Below, piece by piece: positions 16,110 through 27,372 of a DNA stretch of 64,000 nucleotides. The position numbers were made by a program, and so were the translations under genes. The stretch is taken from positions 1,865,001-1,929,000 of the forward strand of contig NZ_JAUTAH010000001.1 in NCBI RefSeq assembly GCF_030818545.1, written 5' to 3'. This stretch comes from Brevundimonas sp. SORGH_AS_0993. GTDB lineage: Bacteria; Pseudomonadota; Alphaproteobacteria; Caulobacterales; Caulobacteraceae. Numbering within the stretch: the stretch's first letter is position 1; every line of letters starts with the position of its first letter. The notes under the pieces were generated by a model. The model saw only the letters and a program-made list of their open reading frames with translations, made no database searches and had not been told where the DNA came from.

Positions 16110-16405
16110 TCCGAAGCGGCGCCCCGACGCGCACGCGCGAGAACGAAATCGAGGTCTGGCGTGCTTAGTGGCTCTTGAGAGGATGTCGGTTCGTCGCTCG
16201 GCGTCTTCAGATCAAGTTGCATGCCCAGTGCGTTCAAGGTCCGCAACAGCAGGCCGAAGGACGCCCCGGCCTTTCCGTTCTCGACCTGAATTAGCCAGCG
16301 TCGGCTCGCCCCGATCTGTTTGGCGAGTTCAACTTGATCCAGACCGAGGGCCTTTCGCCGCTCGCGGATGGAGGCTCCGAGATCGCGAGGCGTATAGATC
16401 AGCAT
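16106..16405 (-). CDS. hipB: HipB-type antitoxin, XRE/Cro HTH repressor
   Basis: 99 residues with a helix-turn-helix at about 12-62 (ASIRERRKALGLDQVELAKQ, then GASRRWLIQVENGKAG). The tail (about 70-99) is flexible, as in HipB proteins whose C-terminus fits the kinase. It should bind HipA and repress the operon. Right upstream, four evenly spaced 18-bp palindromes (16415-16510) form its probable operators. The stop overlaps the hipA start by four bases. The pair lies between the two arms of a 257-bp inverted repeat. Confidence 0.92.
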   Translation of the reverse strand: MLIYTPRDLGASIRERRKALGLDQVELAKQIGASRRWLIQVENGKAGASFGLLLRTLNALGMQLDLKTPSDEPTSSQEPLSTPDLDFVLARARRGAASE

Positions 16406-16414
16406 GACGGCCTA

Positions 16415-16510
16415 TGTGCACGATTGTTCACAAGCGCATTTGTGCACAATAATGCACTTGTGTCTATGTGCACGATAATGCACTCCACCAAGTGTGCAGG
16501 ATCGTGCACA
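16415..16510. promoter_or_regulatory. four phased operators of the hipBA promoter
   Basis: Four 18-bp sites begin at 16415, 16441, 16467 and 16493, exactly 26 bp apart. They follow the pattern TGTGCA-N6-TGCACA: TGTGCACGATTGTTCACA, TGTGCACAATAATGCACT, TGTGCACGATAATGCACT and TGTGCAGGATCGTGCACA. The block starts 10 bases upstream of the hipB ATG and ends 10 bases before the integrase stop. The even phasing (about 2.5 helical turns) suggests cooperative binding by dimers on alternating faces. Confidence 0.8.
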
Positions 16511-16520
16511 CGCCACTCCG

Positions 16521-18162
<1,642 letters not shown>

Positions 18163-18332
18163 GTTCCAGTCAGGAGCGGGCCTCCAGGCGAGGGCGGGAC
18201 ATAGAAGGCGGGCGGGCGGGGTGTCAACGGCCTTGTGCGCGCAATCGGCGCAGGCGCATCGCAAAGATTGTCGGACGCGGCACGGTCGGGCTAGAAGCCG
18301 AGGTTCCATTTCAAGCGCCAGGACAACGCTTC

Positions 18333-18656
18333 ATGATCGTAGCGATTATCAACTTTATCTTTTTCGTCCTGGATTCGCTTCTGGGACTGCTTTTGCTCGC
18401 CATCATCGTCAATGCGATCCTGAGCTGGCTGTTCGCCTTCGACGTCATCAACTATCGAAATCAGGCCGTGCGGCAGATCGCCAGCTTTCTGGACGCTGTC
18501 ACGGGTCCGTTCCTACATCCGCTGCGCCGGATCGTTCCCAACCTGGGCGGCATCGACATCACACCGATCATCGCCTGGATCGTGATTGCGGGAACCCGCA
18601 GCCTTCTGCTGCCCGCCGCAAAATTCGGTCTGCTCCAGTTGATCGGCGCCTATTGA
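18333..18656 (+). CDS. YggT family membrane protein
   Basis: 107 residues with two hydrophobic blocks: residues 1-35 and about 72-105. The YggT signature is visible in ILSWLFAFDVINYRN, in DAVTGPFLHPLRRIVPNLGGIDITPI, and in the final helix. YggT proteins are small inner-membrane proteins linked to cell division, turgor or photosystem assembly in other bacteria; the exact role is unsettled. It is separated from the tRNA by 170 bp in which no other gene is apparent, and from the next gene by 114 bp. Confidence 0.88.
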   Translation: MIVAIINFIFFVLDSLLGLLLLAIIVNAILSWLFAFDVINYRNQAVRQIASFLDAVTGPFLHPLRRIVPNLGGIDITPIIAWIVIAGTRSLLLPAAKFGLLQLIGAY

Positions 18657-18770
18657 GGTGATGTTTGCTGGCCTCAGGAGTTGGCCTATCTATCGCAAGT
18701 GCGACTCCGCTCTTGCGCCGCGCCCTGACCTTCCTAAGGTGCCCGCCCCGATCACATTCGACCACGGTTC

Positions 18771-19652
18771 ATGAGCACGATCACCACAGTCGCCGTCCTG
18801 GGCGCCGGACAGATGGGCGCAGGCATCGCCCACGCAGTGGCGCTGGGCGGTTATACGGTCCGGCTGTACGACGTGGCGACCGGCCGGGCGACCCTGGCCC
18901 TGGGCGAGGTCGCGGCCAGTCTGGCGCGTCATGTCGGGCGCGGTCTGGTCGATCAGCGCCAGGCCGACGCCGCCCTGGCCCGCATCCGGATCGCCGACAC
19001 CCTGGCCGAGGCGGTGGGGGGCGCCGATCTGGTGATCGAGGCTGCGCGGGAGGACGAGGCGGTCAAGAAGGCCGTCTTCGCCGAGATCACCCCCTTCCTG
19101 GCGCCGCACGCCCTGTTGGCGTCCAACACCTCGTCCATCTCGATCACGCGCCTGGCCTCGTCGACGGACCGGCCCGACCGCTTCGTCGGCCTGCACTTCA
19201 TGAAGCCGGCGCCGGTGATGAAGCTGGTGGAGATCATCCGCGGCATCGCCACCTCGGCCGAGACCCATTCCGCCGCCGTGGTCTTCGCCGAGAGCCTGGG
19301 CAAGACCACGACCGACGCCGAGGATTTCCCGGCCTTCATCGTCAACCGCATCCTGGTGCCGATGATGAACGAGGCGATCTTCGCCCTGTACGAAGGGGTC
19401 GGCAACGTCGCCTCCATCGACAAGGCGCTGCGGCTGGGGGCCAACCATCCGATGGGGCCGCTGGAGCTGGCGGACTTCATGGGGCTGGACGTCGTCCTGG
19501 CCATCATGAACGTGCTGTACGACGGCCTGGCCGACAGCAAATACCGCCCCTGCCCGCTGCTGGTGAAATATGTCGAGGCCGGCTGGCTGGGCCGCAAGAG
19601 CGGGCGCGGCTTCTACGACTACTCCGGCGAAACCCCGGCGCCCACGCGATGA
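18771..19652 (+). CDS. 3-hydroxybutyryl-CoA dehydrogenase (3-hydroxyacyl-CoA dehydrogenase family)
   Basis: 293 residues. The NAD-binding fold opens with VLGAGQMGAGIAHAVALGG (about 9-27); the family pattern continues with ASNTSSISIT, then the catalytic region FVGLHFMKPAPVMKLVEI with the His near residue 143. The C-terminal helical domain ends with GRGFYDYSG. It oxidises (S)-3-hydroxybutyryl-CoA to acetoacetyl-CoA, or the reverse, in fatty-acid or butyrate-type metabolism. It is monofunctional: no enoyl-CoA hydratase domain is attached. The stop overlaps the following gene by ATGA, which indicates an operon. Confidence 0.9.
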   Translation: MSTITTVAVLGAGQMGAGIAHAVALGGYTVRLYDVATGRATLALGEVAASLARHVGRGLVDQRQADAALARIRIADTLAEAVGGADLVIEAAREDEAVKKAVFAEITPFLAPHALLASNTSSISITRLASSTDRPDRFVGLHFMKPAPVMKLVEIIRGIATSAETHSAAVVFAESLGKTTTDAEDFPAFIVNRILVPMMNEAIFALYEGVGNVASIDKALRLGANHPMGPLELADFMGLDVVLAIMNVLYDGLADSKYRPCPLLVKYVEAGWLGRKSGRGFYDYSGETPAPTR

Positions 19653-20206
19653 AACGGATCGACAGCTACGGCGACCTGCCTGGACAGACGACCATCCACG
19701 CGCGGGCGGGAACCCTGCCGCTGGTGCTGGCGTCCCTGGCCGGCGCGGCCTGGCCGCCGCTGATTCTGACCCTGCCGCTGTGGCCGCCCCAGGCGCTGGA
19801 GTTCGGTCGGGACCTGGACTGGCGTTTGACCGTGCTGATCGTGGGTCTGATCGCCGCGCCGCTGATCCTGTTGCGCATCCGGGCCGAGCGCGCCCGCGAC
19901 GGCCGGCCCAGCACGCGGCTGGGCGTGGTGTGGCGCTTCCTGCTGTTCGGCGGCCTGGCGGCGGCGGCGCTGCAGGTGATCCTGGCGCTGGGGATGTCGA
20001 TCCTGGGCTGGTTCGAAGCCGGCGGCGTGACGGCGGCCCTGGGCGCGACGGAGACGACCCTGCTGATCTTCGGCGTCGGCGGCCTGCCCATCGCCATAGT
20101 GGTGGGGGTCAGCTACGCCCTGTGGGCCGGGCTGTGCGCCGCCTTTATCGCCTTCGAGGCGCGGCCGGTGGTCAAGGACCGGCTGGGCCTGATGCCCAAG
20201 CGCTGA
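19649..20206 (+). CDS. hypothetical four-helix membrane protein
   Basis: 185 residues that I do not assign to a family. Four hydrophobic segments are seen at about 24-45, 58-76, 93-117 and 130-160, with a positively charged loop (RIRAERARDGRPSTR) between the second and third. The N-terminal 20 residues are hydrophilic and cytoplasmic-like. Translation is coupled to the hydroxybutyryl-CoA dehydrogenase by an ATGA overlap, but no functional link is obvious. Confidence 0.7.
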   Translation: MKRIDSYGDLPGQTTIHARAGTLPLVLASLAGAAWPPLILTLPLWPPQALEFGRDLDWRLTVLIVGLIAAPLILLRIRAERARDGRPSTRLGVVWRFLLFGGLAAAALQVILALGMSILGWFEAGGVTAALGATETTLLIFGVGGLPIAIVVGVSYALWAGLCAAFIAFEARPVVKDRLGLMPKR

Positions 20207-20297
20207 CGGGTTCGCCCGAGGCCCGGCCGCAAGCGCCGATCCGAAAAGCGGCCCGACGACGCTTTTCCCGCAGGCGCGAACCGACTAACTGAGGGGC

Positions 20298-22208
20298 ATG
20301 GCCGCCCCCGACACCCCAGCCGAAACCTTCAAGCGCGCGCTGGGTCACGCCGCCCGCGCCCTGGCCGAACAGCCGGAGCTTGAGGTTCAGTTCGGATCGG
20401 ACGGTCCCCGGCTGGCGAACGGCGTCCTGACCCTGCCCCATCCGCCGCGCGACCCTTCCGGTCCCGAAAGCGCGTCCCTGCGGGGTCAGGCCGACCGGCT
20501 GGCCTTGCGCCTGGCCAATCATGACGCCGCCCTGGACGGGCGGCTGCGCCCGGCCGACGTCCGGGCCGCCGAGGTGTTCGAGGCCGCCGAACAGGCGCGG
20601 ATCGAGGCCGTGGGATCCCAGTTCCTGGCCGGGGTGCGCGGCAATCTGGACGCCGCCCTTCTGACGCGGCTGGAGCGGACCGGCGCCCTGCGGATCAACG
20701 AGGCCGAGCGGGTGCCCGTCGCCGAGGCCGTGGCGCTTCTGGTGCGCGAACGTCTGACCGACCGGCCGACCCCGGATGGGGCGCGCGCCATGCTGGACCT
20801 GGTGCGATCGGGCATCGAGGCCCGCGCGGGGGCCAGTCTGGACGCCCTGGCCCAAGCCGCCGGCGACCAGGGGGACTTCGCCCTGAAACTGCGCGACGTG
20901 CTGCGCGACCTGGACCTGAACCCCGGCGACGCCGAAGGCGACGACGGCGCCGACGACCCCGGCCAGGACGAGCCCGATCCTCAGGACCCGACCGCCGACG
21001 ACGATCAGGACCAGGACGAGGATCAGGACGGCGGCGAAGGCGACCAGTCCATGGAGGGCGACGCCGACGATCGGTCGGCCGAGGACGAGCGCGAAAGCCG
21101 TCCCGAAGGCGCCCCCGCAGACCCGAACGGCGAGGTCTCCGACGATGGGCCGGAACTGCAGGAGGGCGAACAGCCCGACCGCCGGCAGACGCCCGACGAC
21201 GGCCGGGCGGTGGACGCCTATCGCGTCTTCACCACCGCCTATGACGAGGTGGTGGACGCCGCCGACCTGTGCGATCCGATGGAGCTGGACCGGCTGCGCG
21301 GCCTCCTGGACGGGCAGCTGGCGGTGCTGTCCAGCGTGGTCTCGCGCCTGGCCAACAAGCTGCAGCGCCGCCTTCTGGCCCAGCAGAATCGGTCGTGGAT
21401 CTTCGATCTGGAAGAGGGGATGCTGGACACGGCCCGGCTGACGCGGATCGTGACCGACATCACTGCGCCCCTGTCGTTCAAGGCCGAAAGCGAAAGCCCG
21501 TTCCGCGACACGGTCGTGACCCTGCTGCTGGACAACTCGGGCTCCATGCGCGGGCGGCCGATCATGGTGGCGGCGGTCTGCGCCGACATCCTGGCGCGCA
21601 CCCTGGAGCGGTGCGGCGTCAAGGTCGAAATCCTGGGCTTCACCACCCGCGCCTGGAAGGGCGGTCAGTCGCGCGAGGCGTGGATCAGCGCCGGCAAGCC
21701 CGCCAATCCGGGCCGTCTGAACGACCTGCGCCACATCATCTACAAGGCCGCCGACGCGCCTTGGCGCCGGGCCAAGAAGAACCTCGGCCTGATGATGCGC
21801 GAGGGCTTGCTGAAAGAGAACATCGACGGCGAGGCCCTGCAGTGGGCGCATGGTCGCCTGTTGGCCCGGAGCGAGCAGCGCCGCATCCTGATGGTCATTT
21901 CCGACGGGTCGCCGGTCGACGATTCGACCCAGAGCGCCAACGCCGCCCTCTATCTGGACAAGCACCTGCGCCAGGTCATCGCCGAGATCGAGGATCGTTC
22001 GCCGGTCGAGCTTCTGGCCATCGGCATCGGCCATGACGTGACCCGCTGGTATCGCCGCGCCCTGACCATCGTGGATGTGGAGCAGCTGGCCGGCGCCATG
22101 ACCGAGAAGCTGGCCGAACTGTTCGAAACCGAGCCCGCCGGGGCCGGCCGCCGCGGCGCGCCCAAACCCGCGAACAGGGCTGCGAACAGAGCCGGCCGCG
22201 CCGCATGA
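20298..22208 (+). CDS. cobT: cobaltochelatase subunit CobT-like, VWA protein
   Basis: 636 residues, the normal length for CobT. The N-terminal helical region (1-205) is followed by a long acidic linker (about 210-310, runs of D and E) and a C-terminal von Willebrand A domain. The MIDAS metal site begins [10 protein letters not shown] near residue 412 and continues with SDGSPVDD. With CobS and CobN, CobT inserts cobalt into hydrogenobyrinic diamide in aerobic B12 synthesis; in many alphaproteobacteria without that pathway CobS and CobT remain with an unknown role. No cobS or cobN lies within the window. The stop overlaps the next gene by ATGA. Confidence 0.9.
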   Translation: MAAPDTPAETFKRALGHAARALAEQPELEVQFGSDGPRLANGVLTLPHPPRDPSGPESASLRGQADRLALRLANHDAALDGRLRPADVRAAEVFEAAEQARIEAVGSQFLAGVRGNLDAALLTRLERTGALRINEAERVPVAEAVALLVRERLTDRPTPDGARAMLDLVRSGIEARAGASLDALAQAAGDQGDFALKLRDVLRDLDLNPGDAEGDDGADDPGQDEPDPQDPTADDDQDQDEDQDGGEGDQSMEGDADDRSAEDERESRPEGAPADPNGEVSDDGPELQEGEQPDRRQTPDDGRAVDAYRVFTTAYDEVVDAADLCDPMELDRLRGLLDGQLAVLSSVVSRLANKLQRRLLAQQNRSWIFDLEEGMLDTARLTRIVTDITAPLSFKAESESPFRDTVVTLLLDNSGSMRGRPIMVAAVCADILARTLERCGVKVEILGFTTRAWKGGQSREAWISAGKPANPGRLNDLRHIIYKAADAPWRRAKKNLGLMMREGLLKENIDGEALQWAHGRLLARSEQRRILMVISDGSPVDDSTQSANAALYLDKHLRQVIAEIEDRSPVELLAIGIGHDVTRWYRRALTIVDVEQLAGAMTEKLAELFETEPAGAGRRGAPKPANRAANRAGRAA

Positions 22209-23212
22209 CCTGTCCGTCTCCCATGACCCGACTGCCCCGTATCGCCGCCGTCTGGGCGGCCCTGTCCCTGACGGCCTGTGCGACCACCCTGGGTCCGCCC
22301 GCGCCTGATCCGCATCCCGCCCAAGGGTGGACGCCGACCGAGGCGCGGTTGAAGGCGGTGGGACTGGGTCTGCCCGGCGGCGCGGTCCTGGCGCCCGGCG
22401 TCGATTTCGCCGGCGGACTGGAGATCGTGGCGGCGCCAGGCTCGGCCTTGCACAGCCTGTCGGACCTGAAACTGACGGGCGAGCGTGGTCTGGTCAGCGT
22501 CTCCGACGTCGGAGACCTGGTTCAGGCGGATCTGCGGCTGGATCGGCGCGGCCGCCTTATCGGACTGGATCGCATCCGCGCGCGCCGTCTGACCTTGCCG
22601 GACGGGTCTCCCATCGTCGAAAAGGCGGACGGCGACGCCGAGGGGCTGATCCTGACGCCGCAGGGCGACCTGCTGATCAGTTTCGAACGCCGTCATCGGC
22701 TCTGGACCTATGGCCCGCTGTCGGCCCTGACCACGCCGCGTCCCCTGCGCATCCCGGACTTCCCCTTCACCGAGAACGACGGGCTGGAGGGCGTCGCCGC
22801 CGCGCCGGGCGGCTGGCGCGTGGCGGGCGAGGCGGGCGGGGTGTGGGACTGCGGGCCTGCGCGTTGCGTCGTCGTCACGCCGCCCCCGGCCGAGCCTGTT
22901 CCCGACAGCGAGTACCGCATCACCGGCATGGACCGCGATCCGTCCGGCGACGGCTGGTTCGTGGTCGAGCGCCGCTTCCGCCCGCCGTTCGATGCGCGCG
23001 GCCGCATCCGCCGCATGGCGCCCGACGGAAGCCTGGGGCCGGTGCTGGTCGAGTTGAAACTGCCCGGAACGACCGACAATTTCGAAGGGATCGCCGCCCA
23101 GGCCCGGCCCGCAGGCACGCGCCTCTACATCCTGTCCGACGACAACTTCAACCCGGCCCAGCGCACCCTGCTGCTGGCCTTCGACCTGCCTCAGGCCGCG
23201 CCGGCCCACTGA
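22205..23212 (+). CDS. esterase-like activity of phytase family lipoprotein
   Basis: 335 residues with a hydrophobic N-terminus and lipobox SLTAC, giving lipidated Cys near residue 27; this points to an exported lipoprotein. The rest resembles the Phytase-like (PF13449) propeller fold: [65 protein letters not shown] and NFEGIAAQ. The function is not established; phosphate-ester or lactone cleavage has been suggested for the family. Two starts are possible, 22205 (ATGA overlap with cobT) and 22223; the second gives a shorter signal peptide. Its last 22 bases overlap the convergent otsA gene. Confidence 0.8.
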   Translation: MTCPSPMTRLPRIAAVWAALSLTACATTLGPPAPDPHPAQGWTPTEARLKAVGLGLPGGAVLAPGVDFAGGLEIVAAPGSALHSLSDLKLTGERGLVSVSDVGDLVQADLRLDRRGRLIGLDRIRARRLTLPDGSPIVEKADGDAEGLILTPQGDLLISFERRHRLWTYGPLSALTTPRPLRIPDFPFTENDGLEGVAAAPGGWRVAGEAGGVWDCGPARCVVVTPPPAEPVPDSEYRITGMDRDPSGDGWFVVERRFRPPFDARGRIRRMAPDGSLGPVLVELKLPGTTDNFEGIAAQARPAGTRLYILSDDNFNPAQRTLLLAFDLPQAAPAH

Positions 23213-24600
23213 TCGGCGGCGGGGGTCAAGTCGCCGACCAGGGCGTTGACGAAGGCGTCGCGCCAGATGGAGACGTCGGTGTCGCGCACCACCTGCATCA
23301 GGGTCTCCCACTTCCTTATCCGTTCGGCCAGCGGCATGGTCAGGGCCTTATGGATCGCCTCCGACAGTTCCTCGCGGCTATAGGGATTGACCAGCAGGGC
23401 CTCCCCCATCTGCTCGGCCGCCCCGGCGAAGCGCGACAGGATCAGGACGCCGGGGTCCTGGGGGTCTTGAGCCGCCACATATTCCTTGGCGACCAGGTTC
23501 ATGCCGTCGCGCAACGGCGTCACCAGCCCCACCTTGGCCGCCCGATAGATGCCCGCCAACTGGTCCCGGCGATAGGTGCGGTTCAGATAGCGGATCGGCT
23601 GCCAGTCCATGTCGGCGAAGGCGCCGTTGACCCGCCCGGCCAGGGCGTCCAACCGCGCACGAATGTCCTGATAGCTGTCGACGTCGTCGCGGGAGATGGG
23701 CGTGACCTGCAAAAGGAATACTTCGCCCGGCATGGACGGATTGTCGTGCAGGAACTGCTCATAGCCCAGAAGCCGCTCTTCCAGCCCCTTGGAATAGTCC
23801 AGCCGGTCCACGCCGACGATCATCTTGCGGAAGGCCGCCGAGGCCGCCATCCGGTCGTAGGTGCGCTCGCCCAGGGCCGAGTTGCGGGCCGCCAGGAACC
23901 CGTCCACGTCGATGCCGATGGGGAAAACACCGGTCTGCACGCGACGGCCGAAACACTCCAGCCCGCCGTCGCCGTCCAGCTCGCCCCGCGCCTCCGTCAC
24001 CACATAGTCCGTGAACAGATCGCTCCACTCGCGTGTATGGAAGCCGATCAGGTCGAAATCGAACATCGATTCCACCAGCCGTCTGTGATGCGGCAGCGTC
24101 ACCAGCAACTGCCGCGTCGGCCAGGGCGTGTGCAGAAAAAAGCCGATCCGGTTCCGGACCCCCAGGCGGCGCAGGTCGCGCGCCATCGGGATCATATGAT
24201 AGTCGTGGATCCAGATCACGTCGTCCGGCTGGATGCGGGGCGCCAGAACCTCGGCGAAGCGCCGGTTCACCCGCTCGTAGCCCTCGCCATAGCTGCGCTC
24301 GTACTGAGCCAGGTCGATGCGGTGGTGAAACAGCGGCCACAGCGTCTTGTTGGCGTAGCCGTTGTAATATTCGTCGACGTCCTGGGCCTCCAGATCGACC
24401 AGGCCGACGGTGACGCCGGCCCGGTCCTCCAGCTTCATCTCGCCGGTGAAGTGATCCACCGTCTCGCCGGACCAGCCGAACCACAGGCCGTCGTATTTTC
24501 GGAGCGCCGCCGACAGGGCCATGGCCAGGCCGCCCGCCGAACCGGCGGCGGGGTCGGCGGGTGCGGAAACGCGGTTGGAAACGACGATCAGGCGCGACAT
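23191..24600 (-). CDS. otsA: alpha,alpha-trehalose-phosphate synthase (UDP- or GDP-glucose dependent)
   Basis: 469 residues of GT20. Motifs include LIVVSNRVS and GGLAMALSAAL at the N-terminus, WFGWSG, the glucose-6-phosphate-binding WIHDYHM and FFLHTPWP, then GVDRLDYSKGL and DGMNLVAKEYVA in the nucleotide-sugar half. It makes trehalose 6-phosphate from glucose 6-phosphate and NDP-glucose; OtsB then removes the phosphate. It is the last gene of an otsB - GH15 - otsA run with a 57-bp gap before it. Trehalose is an osmotic and desiccation protectant. Confidence 0.95.
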   Translation of the reverse strand: MSRLIVVSNRVSAPADPAAGSAGGLAMALSAALRKYDGLWFGWSGETVDHFTGEMKLEDRAGVTVGLVDLEAQDVDEYYNGYANKTLWPLFHHRIDLAQYERSYGEGYERVNRRFAEVLAPRIQPDDVIWIHDYHMIPMARDLRRLGVRNRIGFFLHTPWPTRQLLVTLPHHRRLVESMFDFDLIGFHTREWSDLFTDYVVTEARGELDGDGGLECFGRRVQTGVFPIGIDVDGFLAARNSALGERTYDRMAASAAFRKMIVGVDRLDYSKGLEERLLGYEQFLHDNPSMPGEVFLLQVTPISRDDVDSYQDIRARLDALAGRVNGAFADMDWQPIRYLNRTYRRDQLAGIYRAAKVGLVTPLRDGMNLVAKEYVAAQDPQDPGVLILSRFAGAAEQMGEALLVNPYSREELSEAIHKALTMPLAERIRKWETLMQVVRDTDVSIWRDAFVNALVGDLTPAADQWAGAA

Positions 24601-24657
24601 GACTTCACTTCAGGCGGCGTCCCCAGCCCCGGGGACGAAAAACAGGCGGTCGAGACC

Positions 24658-26442
24658 CTAACGCACGTCGGTCCAGGAACGGCTCAACAACACGGCGCAA
24701 TTGATGATGCCGACCAGGGAATAGGTCTGCGGATAGTTGCCCCACAGCTCTCCGTCCTCGATGGAGATGTCCTCGCTTAGCAGACCCGCGCGGGTGCGGC
24801 GGCTCAGCATCTCGTCGAAGATGGCGCGCGCCTCGTCGATGCGGCCGTTCTGATGCAGGGCCTCGATGAACCAGAAGGTGCAGAAGTTGAACGCCGTCTC
24901 CGGCTCGCCGAAATCGTCCGGCTCGACATAGCGGAACAGATAGGCGCCCTTCTTCAGATCGCGTTCGATGGCGTCGAAGGTGGCGACCTGACGCGGATCA
25001 TGGGCGTCCAGAAAGCCCAGGTCCGTCAGTTGCAGCAGGGAGGCGTCCAGTTCCCTATTGCCGAAGCTGGCGGCGAACCGCCCCTCGTCCGGCAGGAAGG
25101 CTTCCGTCTCGACCCGTTCGCGGATTTCGCCGGCCCGTTCGCGCCAGACCTCGGCCCGCGCGTGCAGGCCAAGGTGATCCGCCGCCTTGGCCAGGCGATC
25201 GCAGGCCGCCCAGCACATGACCGAGGAATAGGTATGGACCCGCGCGATGGTGCGGAACTCCCACAGGCCGGCGTCGGCCTGGTCGTGCATGGCGTAGGCG
25301 CGCTCGCCGACCTTCTCCAGGGCATGAAAGTCGTCGATCGTGCCGGGCCGCAGCAGGCGTTGGTCGTAGAAGGCTTGAACCAGCGGCAGGACGATCTGTC
25401 CGTACACGTCATGCTGCAGATGTTCGTGCGCCTGATTGCCGATCCGCACCGGCTTCATGCCGCGATAACCGGCCACCGTCTCCACGATGCTTTCGCCGAT
25501 GCCGGGCTCCAGCCCCACGCCGTAGACGGGCTGGACATGGCCGCCGCGGGAATCGTCGACCAGATTGCGCAGATAGCCCAGATAGTTCTCCAGGATGTCG
25601 ACCGCGCCCAGCCGGTTCAGCGCCCGCACCGTATAATAGGCGTCGCGGATCCAGCAGTAGCGGTAGTCCCAGTTCCGGCCGCTCTCCTTGAACTCGGGCA
25701 CCGAGGTCGTCATGGCCGCCACGATGGCGCCCGTCTCCTCATAGGCGCATAGTTTCAGGGTGACGGCTGCACGGATCACCGCCTCCTGATAGTCCAGCGG
25801 CAGATACAGTTTGCGGACCCAGTCCTGCCAATAGGCGACCGTGCGGTTCAGCGCCGCCTCGACGCCCGGCCCGACATCCTGGTCGTAGCCCTCGTCCGGA
25901 CCGAAGAAGAAGGCGTGCGGCCGCTCCAGCCGGAAGACCCGCTCTTCCAGCACATGGGAGACGGGGCAGTCCGTCGTCAGACGGAACACCACGTCCGGGC
26001 AGACATAGCGGATATGGTTCGAGCCCGAGGTGTGGGGCGCAGGCCGCGCGCCCCAGTCGGCGGAAGGGCGCAGCCGCACCCGAATGCGCGGCGTCCCCTC
26101 CAGCGGCCGGACGATCCGCCCGAAGGCCAGGGGCCGATAGGTGCGCGAATGCTTCGGATGACGCGGCGCGAAGTCGATGATCTCGACCGAGGCCCCGTCG
26201 TCGTCGGTCAACACCGTCCGCAGCACCGGGGTGTTTCGGACATAGGACTGGGAGACGTGCGACAGACCTTCCAGTTCGATGGCCCAGAAGCCGTGATCCG
26301 GCGCTTCGCCGTTCATCAGGGCGGAAAAGACCGGGTCGCCGTCGACGCGCGGCGCGCAGGCCCAGACGAATCGCCCCTGACGGTCGATCAGGGCGCTGAC
26401 GGCGCAGTTGCCGATGGGAAAGAGATCGAGATTGGGGGTCAT
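24658..26442 (-). CDS. glycoside hydrolase family 15 protein (glucoamylase/trehalase-like)
   Basis: 594 residues with no signal peptide. The GH15 catalytic (alpha/alpha)6 barrel is seen in NWDYRYCWIRDAYYTVRAL near residues 258-275 and in the C-terminal SIEDGELWGNYPQTYS, where the second catalytic Glu is expected. An N-terminal beta domain (about 1-190) precedes it. Cytoplasmic GH15 enzymes of this kind hydrolyse alpha-glucosides and some are trehalases. Its place between otsB and otsA, three bases after otsB, suggests turnover of trehalose or balancing of the pool made by its neighbours. Specific substrate is an inference. Confidence 0.9.
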   Translation of the reverse strand: MTPNLDLFPIGNCAVSALIDRQGRFVWACAPRVDGDPVFSALMNGEAPDHGFWAIELEGLSHVSQSYVRNTPVLRTVLTDDDGASVEIIDFAPRHPKHSRTYRPLAFGRIVRPLEGTPRIRVRLRPSADWGARPAPHTSGSNHIRYVCPDVVFRLTTDCPVSHVLEERVFRLERPHAFFFGPDEGYDQDVGPGVEAALNRTVAYWQDWVRKLYLPLDYQEAVIRAAVTLKLCAYEETGAIVAAMTTSVPEFKESGRNWDYRYCWIRDAYYTVRALNRLGAVDILENYLGYLRNLVDDSRGGHVQPVYGVGLEPGIGESIVETVAGYRGMKPVRIGNQAHEHLQHDVYGQIVLPLVQAFYDQRLLRPGTIDDFHALEKVGERAYAMHDQADAGLWEFRTIARVHTYSSVMCWAACDRLAKAADHLGLHARAEVWRERAGEIRERVETEAFLPDEGRFAASFGNRELDASLLQLTDLGFLDAHDPRQVATFDAIERDLKKGAYLFRYVEPDDFGEPETAFNFCTFWFIEALHQNGRIDEARAIFDEMLSRRTRAGLLSEDISIEDGELWGNYPQTYSLVGIINCAVLLSRSWTDVR

Positions 26443-26445
26443 CGA

Positions 26446-27204
26446 TCAAACCCCCGCCACTGCTTCCAGCCAGATCAGGACGGCGTCCACATCCTCCAGC
26501 CGATAGCGCGCCGCCGTGGGGCGTTCAGGGCCGACCAGGACGCCGTAGCCGCCCAGGGCCGCCGCCGCCTCGAACCCGTATTCGTCGGTCAGGTCGTCGC
26601 CCAGCATGACCGGCGCGGCGCCCTTGAACGGCGCCTCCTGCATGAAGGCGGTCACGGCCGTGCCCTTGTCCGCTCCGGGGGTCTTCAGCTCCAGCACCAT
26701 ATGGCCGGGCTGAAGCGTCAGGCCCGTCTCGGCCTGGAGGCGATGAGCCAGATCCTCGGCCGCCTTGGCCTGATCCGGCGCCTGGCGATAGTGCAGGCCC
26801 GCCGAAACGCCCTTGTCCTCCACGATCATGCCGGGCCGGTCGGCGGCGAACAGTTTGAACGCGCGCAACGCCTGGGCCACGCCCGCGTCGGCGGTCTTGC
26901 GTTGGATCGTGCCGTCCTTCAACCGCCGTTCCAGCCCATGCACGCCCGAGGCGGACATCAGGGCATGGTCGGCGATCCGGTCGATCTCGGAGATCGTCCG
27001 CCCACTGACGATGGCGACGCGACCGTCCAGCTTCGCCGCCACGGCCTTCAGCGCGGCGGTCCGGCGGGGCGACGGAACCACGGCGTCCGGCGTCGCCGCC
27101 AGGGGCGCCAGCACGCCGTCCATGTCCAGAAACAGGGCCACGCCCTCGGCCCGCACGGGCGGCGACGGCAAGATGAGATCGGCGGCTCTGGCGTGAGACG
27201 TCAT
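26446..27204 (-). CDS. otsB: trehalose-phosphatase
   Basis: 252 residues of the HAD superfamily. Motif I is FLDMDGVLAPL (nucleophile Asp near residue 27), motif II is AIVSGRTISEID, motif III includes ELKTPGADKGTAV, and motif IV is LGDDLTDEYGF. It dephosphorylates trehalose 6-phosphate to trehalose. The ATG at 27204 starts a short hydrophilic lead before the domain. It is the first gene of the trehalose operon; the 168 bp upstream separate it from the divergent kdsD gene and should hold both promoters. Confidence 0.94.
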   Translation of the reverse strand: MTSHARAADLILPSPPVRAEGVALFLDMDGVLAPLAATPDAVVPSPRRTAALKAVAAKLDGRVAIVSGRTISEIDRIADHALMSASGVHGLERRLKDGTIQRKTADAGVAQALRAFKLFAADRPGMIVEDKGVSAGLHYRQAPDQAKAAEDLAHRLQAETGLTLQPGHMVLELKTPGADKGTAVTAFMQEAPFKGAAPVMLGDDLTDEYGFEAAAALGGYGVLVGPERPTAARYRLEDVDAVLIWLEAVAGV

Positions 27205-27372
27205 GGAACCCTTGGCTTTCTTCGACTTCCCCAGTCCGACTAACGCGCCAGAGCGGCAAAGGTTGACGCAAAATCGACAAAGGCGTCTGAAAGGAAGGGT
27301 TGCGCGCGCTCTACGGCTGCGGCGGATCGCGCGCCTCGAACCAAGGAGAACCCGGCAACGGGCCTGTAGAGC

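Noticed and set aside
22327..24780. 817-codon plus-strand frame over the phytase-like and otsA genes
   Set aside because: It crosses two well-defined genes in another frame or strand and has no domain or start site.
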